NCBI RefSeq assembly: GCF_001039355.2
Contig: NW_019775746.1
Location: 907,947 to 971,946 of the forward strand
DNA: 64,000 nucleotides
Direction of reading: 5' to 3'
DNA from: Lingula anatina
Taxonomy: Eukaryota > Brachiopoda > Lingulata > Lingulida > Lingulidae
Part shown: positions 17,112-44,653 of the stretch, one piece after another
Layout of the letters: the number at the start of each line of letters is the position of its first letter
How positions within the stretch are numbered: the first letter of the stretch is position 1
Made by a program: the position numbers and the translations under genes
Notes under the pieces: generated by a model
Database searches by the model: none
Told to the model about the DNA's origin: nothing
Seen by the model: the letters and a program-made list of their open reading frames with translations, nothing else

Positions 17112-18935
17112 CAACGGGCCATAAATCTGCCAAAATTGCTATTCGTTCACTCACTTAATCTCCCCATTTTTTCATCGCGCAGAGTTTCATGGACATTAGC
17201 ATGCATCATTTGTAGAAAATGGCGAAGAGAGCCACGAATGAAAGCTATCTATCACTCTCCTTCAGTGCGTAGGTAGTTGACGAAATAATTAGATTTTCTG
17301 TAATGGAGTCATAACGTCACTTTTACAGGGAATCAATCTTCCTGTGATACTAATACTGTTTAGACTAATACTGATCGAAAAGGTGGGTAACATAAAAAAA
17401 GTCTCACTGGTTCAAAAATCGAAGATACAGGGTAGGCATTAACTGGTTAAAGACGCAGTGAATTAATTATGGCGTAAGTAGTCAGGTCCAGGACAGATTA
17501 CCAATTCAATTCAATTCAATTCAATTCAATTTATTTTATTAAAGTCTCACCCATAGATACAATTAAAAACAAACAATAAAAATTAAAACAGTCATCAGGC
17601 AGTTCTTTAGAGAACTATGAGAGACTAGAAAAAAAAAAAAACAAAAACTAATTACAGTTTAAATACATAAAATTTCTTCTTAATTCTAAGACAGATTACC
17701 AACAGAGCAATCCACGTAAAATAGGTTTTTTAACGCGATCGACACATAATGTTTTAATTTCGGTCGTTCAGCAACTAATGAAGATTAAATATTTTTAAAT
17801 AAAGTCATCATGTCATTTAAAGTCATCATGCTTGTAAAATATTAATGTTCGCAAACATTCCAATACAAGTAATTCGTTGTCTTCACCCTTAAGTGTTATT
17901 TTATCATTATTACTTTAGGGAGTGGGGGGTTCATAACAACACTCAATATTCGGTCAAATCATTTGCGTCATTTTCTTTTGTTCGTCTAAAACAAGTTCCT
18001 AGCAATTACGTATGCCGTAATGGAAAGTCGAGGACTTCCTCTGAACTTAGAAAAATAACTTGGCGTAGTAGTCAGGGTGTTTACAGTCACTTGATCCCAG
18101 GCAGTAATGCTATGGAGTTATTATATACCTGGGAGTTTGGTGGAGTAAGCCAGGGTTAATTAATGCTTGGGATATAAAGAGGAGGGTGGAGGTGGGGGTG
18201 GGGAGATCAAGAGGTTGACATCACTTCCACAACGATATTGACTTCGGCCTATAGCTTTTTATTAGGTTTTTATCAGGTGGGGTCTTTTACTGTAAATGTG
18301 GACATGAGAACGACATAAATCTTAGATGATATTTTGAGCCAGAGGAGACTTTTCCCGACCAGTGTTTTTTTTTTTTTTTTTTTTTTTTAGCGACCCCCCC
18401 CCCCCACGGCAGGCCAACGGCCATATTATTTTCCACTTTAAATCAGATGGCAACTTTTCTCTTAATATCATGTTTCGTATCTTCCTCCTCATCCATTCAC
18501 ATATTTCGTGTCGGTGAAATTCTTGAAATCAAAAATCTATGACAAGGTGTGCATCCCAAAACATTCACCTGAATTTGATCACAGTACATGTACGCCATGC
18601 TAAAGCGTGCGACATGGATGTACATGTACAGTGCAGCTTTGGCGGTAGAACGGAAATCGATAAAAACTTCAGTCCTAATCACGGCGTTAATGGCTGGCAT
18701 AACGGCGAATGTTTTCACCTTATCAACGCCAAACACAAACAGTTCTTTCCCTGACGTCAGCCTCTAGGGAGTGGAGGCGAGTTTAATCTGTGCCGCCCAA
18801 ACAACGAGGTGAAAAACTTCAATATTATCGAGTGCCATATTAATATCATTTGCTATATATCGCAGTGCATTTTCATATCGTTATAATTGCCGGGGATGGA
18901 CACTTATCGATACCAGACACATATCTTGGTTAAAA
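17112..18935. other. Non-coding block of copy B
   Basis: Counterpart of 7952-9595, with a retroposon insertion (17505-17689). A T-run followed by a C-run (about 18365-18403) is longer than in copy A. No supported gene. Confidence 0.4.
17505..17689 (-). mobile_element. 5'-truncated LINE/SINE-like retroposon present only in haplotype B
   Basis: 185 bp flanked by the 13-bp direct repeat GACAGATTACCAA (17492-17504 and 17690-17702). Copy A has one copy of this site (around 8338-8350) and no insert. Read on the minus strand, the insert ends in a (TTGAA)n simple-repeat tail after TAATAAAATAAA, as in non-LTR retrotransposon 3' ends. Too short to encode anything. Family unassigned. Confidence 0.85.
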
Positions 18936-19235
18936 ATGAGCGCCTTATATTTCAATTTGTTTGCAATAATCGGCATTGTAATCTACGCCCAGAGCTTCAA
19001 AATCCAATGCAGACACGTTGCCAACTCTTATAAATACGGACAGCAGGCTGGTTTCCCGCCAGATAAAGAGATCGTCTGCGAGAATCTGAAACCGACAGTC
19101 CAATCATATAAAAATGCCAGATTCCCTAAAAATTATACATTTTATAATTTTTGCTTTCAAAGATTTACTAAAACCGATTTTCTTTTTTATTCTCTCAATG
19201 CCGCACAATGTGGCGAATTATTTTATCGACGGTGA
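18936..19235 (+). CDS. Doubtful 99-residue secreted-peptide frame, copy B
   Basis: The ATG follows TAAAA. The first 20 residues are hydrophobic with AQS near a likely signal-peptidase site. The rest has four cysteines and aromatic-rich stretches such as NYTFYNFCFQRF, and stops after LFYRR. Against: copy A has a 4-base frameshift, and the other differences between copies are mostly non-synonymous. I know no family that matches. It could be a fast-evolving peptide gene or chance. Confidence 0.2.
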   Translation: MSALYFNLFAIIGIVIYAQSFKIQCRHVANSYKYGQQAGFPPDKEIVCENLKPTVQSYKNARFPKNYTFYNFCFQRFTKTDFLFYSLNAAQCGELFYRR

Positions 19236-20417
19236 GATTTTTACCATCTCACATCAAATATTCAGAGCTCACAAAAATACCTTTAAAACGGTGTTCATAT
19301 CACAAAATGGGGCACATACTGGTTATGTCGCGTCCGCTTTTGGCTGGATCAATTAAGTGCGTGTTCCGATCAATCACAATAATAGCACTTAATTAAGATC
19401 AAAACTGCAAAAAAGATAAAATCAACTTATTAATTTTTCAATTATTAAAAATGTTTTGTATTTATTCAGTCCATAGTCATTTTATAAAAATATAAATTAT
19501 CATATATATTATTCTGCAACAATTTTTGTATATCAACAATTCAGTAACAAATACTGCAAGTTTGTGATGAGCATGCATTAATTACAAGTAAATAGCATAA
19601 AGTTATACAAGAAGCACCTTAGTTTCACAAAATCTAGAACAAATTTTCATTCACATTAGACTTTTTGATCAAAAGGAAAGTTCCCTCGACCCCAACCCAA
19701 ACCCCCAAATGCATCTTCAGCATTTCTAATCAGCTGACGAAAACCCTAAATTACGTGTTCACAAACATTTCATTTCAAAAAACTGCAAAATACTGATTGG
19801 TCTTGATGGCTATAAACAAGAAGCCACACATTTCTCTAGTTGAAACATCATCTGTTTTCATCTAATCTTAATATGCCTATACTACCCTGTAGTATTACTG
19901 GTATCAAAGGACACATTGCAGTAATAAAATTTTCATGAAGCTTGAAAATATGCCACTCTGTTGGAAGCAAGAACATGGCACTGTTCTTGGCTCTTCAAAG
20001 CCAGATTGCAATGAAATGATAATAAAATGTCATTTAAAAATTGGCATCAAGATCATTGCACCTTTCATGGACATCATTTACTATAATTAAAATTAATATT
20101 TAATTGATATAAATTATTCATTTTTTCATACCTCAGACAAGGTTGTTGACAACGATTTCTCTATCCAAGCTTAACAATAAGGTGGCGCCATCTATGTATA
20201 TGTCAACAAATGCCACTAAAATGTGATATATTACCCAATTGACAAGGTAATATGACTCAAGACATTTCTTTAAAATATTTGTTTTAAATCAATCCGATCG
20301 GGCATTCTACGTATTCCATGCCTAATTTAATGCAACCTAAACTTCTGATTAGGTCATCTGGATGTGACTCTGATTTAAACTGGTTCTGCTCTGAATACAT
20401 CCAGAACCTAATCCTCT
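19236..20417. other. 3' flank of EHHADH (copy B)
   Basis: Downstream of the EHHADH stop on the minus strand; probably contains its 3' UTR. A minus-strand AATAAA lies near 19463. No exon supported. Confidence 0.35.
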
Positions 20418-35796
<15,379 letters not shown>

Positions 35797-36115
35797 TGGC
35801 CTCTTTTTTCTGAGCTTGGACGATGCCCGACGAAGCCCTTATGCACCTACCGCCTGTCCTGGTGACTGTGGTGTCAGAAAATAGTAACTTCTCAAAACTA
35901 GGTCGATAGAGCTAATGTACGTTTCTTTTAAAGTTTCGCTTAAAATTTACATCCTATTTGATTTGATATCTCATTGAACATTGAAATTTAGATAAAGCAA
36001 TCAAAAAGTATATTGATTATAAATTTAAACAAGGATTTGTGTTATATTTACAAGAATAGTTAATAATTTATACTTCAAAACGTTTTACTACACAGCAAAA
36101 GAACTCTACCTCAAG
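35797..36115. promoter_or_regulatory. Shared divergent promoter region of EHHADH and FBXL4
   Basis: Only 319 bp separate the two start codons, which point away from each other. Both 5' UTRs and core promoters must overlap here unless upstream exons exist. I see no TATA box in a convincing position. Confidence 0.6.
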
Positions 36116-39100
36116 ATGGCGATGACAACAGGAAATGTGATCTCTCAGTACTGTCAAGTTGAGGATTTCAGCTCTCAGTACGGCGGGGAGAACTCGATCT
36201 CGTACACAGCAACAAACTTGTCGAATGAGTCAAATATATATCCAAGATATGGGGATTATACGCATGCTTGTGTACTGGTAAGTTGCATTAAGTATGACGC
36301 TTTTCCAAACAAATTGCCTCAGTGCGATTTTTGCAGCTAAGTCTGGAGTTTAGGCAAGTATCAACCGCCGCCACTTGCAATAAGAGGCCTAAAAATAAAT
36401 TATGAACTGCCACAACTGGTTCTTATTATGCCAAGTTTTCTTCTGAATATAAAAACTGTTTGTTCCGTTGTTTCTATTGGTAATGATTTATGATGCTTTA
36501 TGAATTTTCATTAAATGATAAACAAAATGAAAAAAAATTTATATATCAGTAAAAGGAAAATTATATTTACTTTCTTTTAATTCTGAAATTTTGTAATATT
36601 AAGCGTACCTATGGGCCCTGGTGGAAGCTAGCCCCCTCAGCCCCCAGTCCATTCAAGAGAACTCCTCCAAGCTTTACCAGTGAGGACTTCATAGGTAATA
36701 CAGTGGAATGGTTTGCTTGGTCTGATTTTTAATGTGATTTTATTTTGTCCATTAGATTATACTTTTGATAAATCAAGGGCTCATTCCTATGTGATCAAGA
36801 AACATTCAAAGACAGTGTTTTGGTGGCAGATTCCTGTAATGATAGATCTATATGGATTTTTGTCTGGTGTTCTTCTCTGTGTGTATGTGTGTGAGAGAGA
36901 AAGAGAGATGGAGAGTGAGAGAGATTCATCACAACAATTGCCATATTAACTTGTTTCATATTCCATCCCAGATATCAGCTTTCACAGTAAGGTCTACCCC
37001 AGTAAATTGGAGATCTATGAGACATACAACCCTGGGGCTGTGGTGAGAATACTGGCCTGTGACTGCTCTCCACAGGAGGCACTGGAGAGGAAAATCAGGT
37101 ACCCATACACAGGGTGCATGTTACAATATCCTGTATCGAGAGTATTTGTGTTTGAGATTAAAAATCAGAGCGAGGCTCAACCTTGTGTTGTGGAATATGA
37201 CTGCTTGAGACAAGTGTTGTTTCTTACATGGTGGCAGAGGCCACTGTACTAGTATTTGTTTTTCACCAATCAGGTTAACTTTATACAGTTCTCAAATGAT
37301 TCACAAAGTTCATATATTTGGGAATGGTTTAAGATGTTTTCATTTATTCTCTTCAGTACAGAATTAATACTTAGTTTCCCTCTGCAGTAGCATATATTAA
37401 TATATTGTTAAACCAGAAAATGAACAATATTTTACTTAACAAAGATAATAACAATAATTGATAAAAAACGGACCCAATATCTTCATAAAAGAGGACTACC
37501 AATTCTGCATTATCCTGTTTTAAATAACAAAGTCTTCACACTGAAAGTTTTGCCTAAGATTATTTTGTAAACGTAGCCTCTGATGTTGTCATATGAAGTC
37601 TTTTAGTTAATTTCCTGTCAATATTAGACCTGTGTGTGAAGATGACTTTGTTTCTGTTTCAGGTGGGTCACTCTATGGTCAGGCCCTCCAGACCAGGCCA
37701 GGCAGGAGACCAGGATCTTCTCACCTCCATTGAAACCATGTCCATTTCCTACTAAGTAAGTGTGTGTGTGTGTGTGTATGTGTGTGTGCACGTGCGTGCG
37801 TGCGTGCATGCATGCGCGGGTGTGTGTGTGTGTTGTCTGGACAGAGTCATAATCAAAGGAATCATCTGTTGATCAACACTGTAAGTCCTCTGGAAGATTT
37901 GACAATTCAGGTATATATTATTTCAGATAGATGTCTAGTTAACAGTGCCTAGTTAAATATGTTTGCTAATGTTTTACTTGTTAAGAATATTTTTGTTTTT
38001 CAGTTTCCTTCGTTTAGAATTCTGTCACAGCAAGCTGTATTACTACACAGAACTGGATGCTGTCAAGTTACACGGGACAAAATCTCCTCCCAAGAACCAA
38101 TGTCCAATTCATGACAACAGTCACAGTAGCAGTGTCGATGATGACACCAAGTTTAGCATCAGCAGCCTTTGCTGTTGCCCTAATAACAGGTCTGCAGCAG
38201 ACGACACATTAAAGTGGGACAAGTTGTCATTGGAGGATAAGATGAGTCACATGACCTTGGATGGACCCCCTGCAGTGCATAAGAAGGATAATGGATATTT
38301 TGACAGTTTGCCTGTAAGATGAAAGTGAGGTTTTTAGGGGTAAATTTGAATAATAATCAAAGATTGTGGATATAACTAAGTCAAATACTCATAATTACTA
38401 GTAAAATGTCAATTTTATATTCTAAGATCAAACTGAGATGAAATAATTAATCATTGCTTATTAATTTGTTTCTATTCTTATGCACTGGTAACCAACTAGT
38501 AAAATGTTAATTTTAGGGTAGATTTTCTGAAGATTAATTAAAAAATTTAATAGACTCTAAGCATTAAAATTGTAAATCCTAGGGAGAAGTTATCCAGCTG
38601 ATTCTTAGTTATCTGGACGTGCCTTCTTTATGTGCCGCCTCCATGACATCTACGTAAGTGATATATTTCTTCACACACCACTTACCATGTAGAATGATGT
38701 CAGACCAAAATCACAAACCACACAGAACACCTTAAGATCAAATTTTGGTATCCATTAAATAACTGAAAAGTTTGGTCCAATTAAATTCAGGATAGATCCT
38801 ATACGATTTATAAAGTAGATAAAAACAACCATTATATGTTTTGGTAGTGGTTTCAAAGGACAATTGGAATTGATTGGATTGAAATTGATATACAAGCATT
38901 CTTTCATTATTTCAGGTTATTTTTTCATCACTGCTACGACCCCTTGCAGTATACAGAAATTAATTTACAGCCTCACTGGCCTTTGGTAAGTTGGCATTCC
39001 ACATTTCTCAGAGTCCAGAAAATGGTCATTTTTAGATTGTGAAATTTTTAAAAAATGGTGTTTTGCAGCATTCTCTTCATCCAAGGTAAAACAAGATTAT

Positions 39101-40352
39101 ATGGCATTCACTTTTGTTTTAGTGCTTTTGTTTTTTTCAGAAGTTTTTATTAATTGATGAATACTTTTGTGCATCTTTCTATTATTTTCTTCTCTTTTAA
39201 AATACATAGGTTTTCTTATTAGAAACTGTTGATCATCAAAATCAATCTGCACAATATATTTGTATTGGTTTGAAGAAAGTGACACCTATTGTTGACTGTA
39301 TGCACTGCATCTCTCCACCAGGTGTCAGACAGCTCTTTGGAGTATCTTGAATCAAGGTGTCGCCATCTACAGAGACTTAACCTCAGTTGGTGTGGGGGTT
39401 ATAGTCAAATAACTACCCAGGGGTTTAGAAGGTTAGTTTGCTGCAAAGTCTCATGAAAGTCTCACAAATTAGTCTCACAAATTAGCAACGTATATTTTTT
39501 TACCCAAAAAATCTGAGTAGATGAATACAAAATATGTGGTAAATGTATTTAGTTGGACTAACAGGACTGAATTTGATAATTTAACACCATGATCTATGTA
39601 GTGAAAAAATGTATTATGTTGAATGTGTTATAAGTGATGACTGAAAAAGGCAATTTAAAAAAAGTCAGTTAAGTGAGTCAATACAAAATTGTTTAGCAGT
39701 AAAATGTAAAACTTGACTTGTTTAAAAGAAATGCGCAGTGGTATCCACTACTTACTGGGCCTAACTTAAATTTCCAATTTGTTCCAGTTTTATCAAGGAG
39801 TGCAGTAAAGAGCTGACATGTCTGGTACTGGGTTGTTGCAAGTTTGTGAACAGTGAATGTATACAGATCATAGCTAGTAGCTGTAATAATTTACTGGGTG
39901 AGCTTTCCTTTTTGATTCTATTCTAAGGACTATCCTTGGTAATTTCATTGTAATATGTTGTTTTTGTTATTAAAACATGTTCATCTTTTAATACCACCCA
40001 GGAAAGAAAACTGGTAATTTCACATAGCATTTATAATAAACATTTGATTTTGGTTATTGAGGCCATGAAACTTTGATACATTTTTATAAATAATTCACAT
40101 TCATTACCGAATGAAAAAACATTATTTGTTGTGTTTAAAAGCAATTGCTATTTCAATCAGAAAAGATTTTTAAATTTTTATCTTTGTCTTCAGAGCTGGA
40201 TCTCCAGTGCTGTCCCACAGAAAGTGCGGGTTTTCTTCAAATCATGAAACTCTCCTCTCTACAGAGGCTGAACCTGTACAGAACTCAGATAGACATACAT
40301 TCCATTGTAGCTATAATTAGGTATTGTGTGTGAACATGTGTGCACCTCTCTC

Positions 40353-40389
<37 letters not shown>

Positions 40390-40980
40390 AACACACACCC
40401 ACACACACAAACACTGTTAATATAATATTTCAATATCAACTGATACATTGTGTAAATGGCAGAATGCTCACTTCTTGTCCAAAAGGTAATAGCTTTGTTT
40501 TCTTTGTACGGATTTGACCCAATTCATTTTAAGATACTTGTATGAATAGCCTGAAAAAAAGAGGTAAAGACCTGGTTATAATAGTTCTAGTAATTGTAAA
40601 GCACCACATGCTGATTGGGCAGTAATTTTTCCACATGGAAATGAGATTGATTCAGGATTGAACAGATCTAAGAAGATACAACATAAATCATAAAGCCACC
40701 TGATCTTCTTTATCAAAGATATCAGTGTTTGGAATAAATATTTCAATTACAGATATTTTATGATTTGTTCCTAGGTCCTGTGCTGAATTGGAGCACCTGA
40801 ACTTGGGATCATGTCAGATGATTAACAGTTTTGATGATGTGGCAACAGAACTTGGCAAAAACTGCAAGTAAGCTATTGCCGGTCATGTTTTTTTCACATA
40901 TGTAGATTCATAAACAGGTGTGAAACTTAAATTTAGAAAAAAAAATGGGGATTTTTTTATTGAAGTGGACATGACCTTAC

Positions 40981-41013
<33 letters not shown>

Positions 41014-42675
41014 ATTATTATTATTATTATTATTATATTTTGTAGTCAAGTTTTTATTCTTCTAAAGTGTAGTACTCTGGGACTCTGAGAAATAATGAGA
41101 AGTTACAAAAATACCTAAGAATTTCAATGTACCATATTTTCATAAAAATGATGGAAAACATAAAAGAGATGCGCAGTTGTTGTTACATAATTTATCAAAG
41201 CACCCATAATGCGTTATCAGTGAGCACACTTTTAATCTTCAGAAACCTAAAGTCTCTTGATTTCTGGCGAGCAAGAACAATCTCTGACAGAGGTCTTGAG
41301 GCCCTGGGCAACAACTGCCCTCTGTTGGAGGAAATTGAACTCGGCTGGTGGTAGGTACAGGGTGATGGGTATTGTCACGGGTTACAGATAAAGTAGGCGA
41401 ATTCTTTGTCTGAGAATAAAACGAGATTTGCTATTGACTGGGTTTGTATGACTAGATGTTTGCAGTGACATTTATAGCAATCATCTAAAGAAGAATCGTA
41501 TGAGAATTATAATCATTTACAGCAGCTGATTTCAAAAAAAAAAAAAAAGAAAAATCCTATTTTAAGTAACAAAATTTTTATTCACGATCACATTAATTTT
41601 TATTTTATACTTGTATAATTATGAAAATAGTTTGTTATCTTATCTTACCTATTTATTTTCTAGCCCAGAGATTCGTTCAGGTAACTCAGGGAATTGTATT
41701 GTTGAGCTCATTCAGAAGTGCAGATATCTCAAGAAACTGTTCCTATGTGCTAACAGGTAGGTGCTATTGTGATGTGGACGGAATAGCTGGGTTAAAACAC
41801 ACTATATGCTAAATTTATAAGTATTCTAATTGCTAATTAAAGAAGATGAGGTAAAATGTTCAACCGTATTTTGCCAAATTCAGTCTGAAATGGTTCATCG
41901 TTTTGAAATTTAGTTGGTGAAGATGATCTTGTCAAGGCGACTAAGATATATATAATAAGAACTTGTATATTATATATTATAATTGCCTTTGATGTTTACT
42001 AGTAAGAAATATAGATACAGATAAAGTTTGGACTTTATTTTTCAGATCCGTATCTGACAAGGAGTTGAATGCACTGGCACAACACAGTAAATATTTGGAG
42101 CAGTTGGATATTCTCGGGACACGAGAAGTCAGTATAAATGGAGTCCGCAGGTATGTTTCTTTCACTCTGTTTTTCTTATCTGTCTGCCTGTCTTATTTGT
42201 CTGCCTGTCTGTCCATCTGTCCCTCTGACTAGAATGAAAATAGGTAAAATTGTCAAAAAATTTTGTAGGTGAAAACTTAAAGATGAAAACTCCTTACATC
42301 GCTTGTACATATTTTGTATATTTACATGAATTCTCTGTTTGGGTGTCACTAGCAGTCTTGCAATGTCTTTTAAACAATAACGGGTAGATGAGTTAGTTCA
42401 GATTCTTGCACATTTTCTAGACTTAGAGGAAATCATGCATTACAGATTAAAATTATTGGCATTTTGAATTATTTGCAATATTGACCATTTGAAGAAATGA
42501 ATATTTTAATTTCTACTAATAATAAGAATTGACTTATTTCAGGGTGTTAGATAACTGTAAGAAGCTGACTTTTCTAGATGTTTCCTTCTGTGCAAATGTG
42601 GACTTTGCTTTTGTGGAAGTGTGTAAAACCGAGTACCCTCACGTGAACATCAAGAAAAGTTTCCAAGATTCTTGA
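36116..42675 (+). CDS. FBXL4: F-box/LRR-repeat protein 4
   Basis: Fifteen coding exons: 36116-36277, 36604-36694, 36972-37098, 37663-37755, 38004-38313, 38583-38653, 38916-38985, 39322-39431, 39788-39897, 40194-40320, 40775-40867, 41243-41350, 41664-41756, 42046-42150, 42543-42675. Phases agree throughout: 600 residues (human about 621). Seen: the family-specific N-terminal part ([48 protein letters not shown]), an F-box from about residue 258 ([19 protein letters not shown]), then leucine-rich repeats with the LxxLxL...C pattern, ending NIKKSFQDS. Family knowledge: SCF ubiquitin ligase subunit at mitochondria, limiting BNIP3/NIX and mitophagy; human loss causes mtDNA depletion. The start lacks the about 50-residue leader of human FBXL4; an upstream exon may be missing. 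The last three exons recur at 43314-44332. Confidence 0.95.
37759..37832. repeat. (GT)n-rich tract
   Basis: Interrupted GT/GTGC array directly after the donor of FBXL4 exon 4. Confidence 0.85.
40982..41036. repeat. (TTA)n microsatellite in FBXL4 intron 11
   Basis: Near-perfect TTA triplets with one ATAA interruption. Confidence 0.95.
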
Positions 42676-42998
42676 TCAGCATTAAAATATTATTTTTATT
42701 TTTATTTTTTTAGTAGTTTATTGTTTTATCTTTGTTGGTCTTTTAGTCAAACTCAAAAAGATTTAAATAAAATATTCAAGATAGTTCAGAACTGGGTAAA
42801 CTGAGAATTGGTTAGATTTTGGTTTTTAATCATTAATTAATTAGTCAATTAGCTAATAATAATAAGAATTGAGTTGTTATGCCAGAAGTCTGTGCTCTTT
42901 GAGCGTTTTTCTAGTTATGATTACAATGCCTAACCACTACACTCATTTCATGAGCATGATGACCAACTGTCATTGGTATATTTGGTTCATATTAGAGC
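41356..42998. repeat. FBXL4 3' segment, first contig copy
   Basis: Runs from TACAGGGTGATGGG to CATATTAGAGC at the N (42999) and is repeated at 43000-44653 with small differences. It contains exons 13-15. Confidence 0.9.
42766..42771 (+). terminator. Candidate FBXL4 polyadenylation signal
   Basis: AATAAA about 90 nt after the FBXL4 stop codon; repeated at 44421-44426 in the second copy. Another AATAAA near 45771 could serve a longer transcript. Confidence 0.4.
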
Positions 42999-42999
42999 N
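42999..42999. other. Assembly join (single N)
   Basis: The base after it starts sequence already present at 41356, so this is an unmerged contig overlap. Confidence 0.9.
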
Positions 43000-43313
43000 T
43001 ACAGGGTGATGGGTATTGTCACGGGTTACAGATAAAGTAGGCGAATTCTTTGTCTGAGAATAAAACGAGATTTGCTATTGACAGGGTTTATATGACTAGA
43101 TGTTTGCAGTGACATTTATAGCAATCATCTAAAGAAGAATCGTATGAGAATTATAATCATTTACAGCAGCTGATTTCCAAAAAAAAAAAAAAAAAAAGAA
43201 AAAATCCTATTTTAAGTAACAAAATTTTTATTCACGATCACATTAATTTTTATTTTATACTTGTATAATTATGGAAATAGTTTGTTATCTTATCTTACCT
43301 ATTTATTTTCTAG

Positions 43314-44332
43314 CCCAGAGATTCGTTCAGGTAACTCAGGGAATTGTATTGTTGAGCTCATTCAGAAGTGCAGATATCTCAAGAAACTGTTCCTATGTGC
43401 TAACAGGTAGGTGCTATTGTGATGTGGATGGAATAGCTGGGTTAAAAGACACTATATGCTTAATTTATAAGTATTCTAATTGCTAATTAAAGAAGATGAG
43501 GTAAAATGTTCAACCGTATTTTGCCAAATTCAGTCTGAAATGGTTCATCGTTTTGAAATTTAGTTGGTGAAGATGATCTTGTCAAGGCGACTAAGATATA
43601 TATATAATAAGAACTTGTATATTATATATTATAATTGCCTTTGATGTTTACTAGTAAGACATATAGATACAGATAAAGTTTGGACTTTATTTTTCAGATC
43701 CGTATCTGACAAGGAGTTGAATGCACTGGCACAACACAGTAAATATTTGGAGCAGTTGGATATTCTCGGGACTCGAGAAGTCAGTATAAATGGAGTCCGC
43801 AGGTATGTTTCTTTCACTCTGTTTTTCTTTTAGTTATCTGTCTGCCTGTCTTATTTGTCTGTCTGTCTGTCCATCTGTCCCTCTGACTAGAATAAAAAAA
43901 GGTAAAATTGTCAAAAAATTTGTTGGTGAAAACTTAAAGATGAAAACTCCTTACACCGCTTGTACACATTTTGTATATTTACATGAATTCTCTGTTTGGG
44001 TGTCACTAGCAGTCTTTCAATGTCTTTTAAACAATAACGGGTAGATGAGTTAGTTCAGATTCTTGCACATTTTCTAGACTTATAGGAAATCATGCATTAC
44101 AGATTAAAATTATTGGCATTTTGAATTATTTGCAATATTGACCATTTGAAGAAATGAATATTTTAATTTCTACTAATAATAAGAATTGACTCATTTCAGG
44201 GTGTTAGATAACTGTAAGAAGCTGACTTTTCTAGATGTTTCCTTCTGTGCGAATGTGGACTTTGCCTTTGTGGAGGTGTGTAAAACCGAGTACCCCCATG
44301 TGAACATCAAGAAAAGTTTCCAAGATTCTTGA
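43314..44332 (+). CDS. FBXL4 exons 13-15, second (probably allelic) copy
   Basis: Exons 43314-43406, 43698-43802 and 44200-44332, identical in length to 41664-41756, 42046-42150 and 42543-42675. Exon differences I saw are synonymous (GCA/GCG, GCT/GCC, GAA/GAG, CCT/CCC, CAC/CAT). The enclosing segment is 43000-44653. Only this copy continues into the unique sequence that follows, so the real gene probably ends here once. Confidence 0.85.
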
Positions 44333-44653
44333 TCAGCATTAAAGTATTATTTTCATTTATTTTTTTAGTAGTTTATTGTTTTATCTTTGTTGGTCTTCTA
44401 GTCAAACTCAAAAAGATTTAAATAAAATATTCAAGATAGTTCAGAACTGGGTAAACTGAGAATTGGTTAGATTTTGGTTTTTAATCATTAATTAATTAGT
44501 CAATTAGCTAATAATAATAAGAATTGAGTTGTTATGCCAGAAGTCTGTGCTCTTTGAGCGTTTTTCTAGTTATGATTACAATGCCTAACCACTACACTCA
44601 TTTCATGAGCATGATGACCAACTGTCATTGGTATATTTGGTTCATATTAGAGC

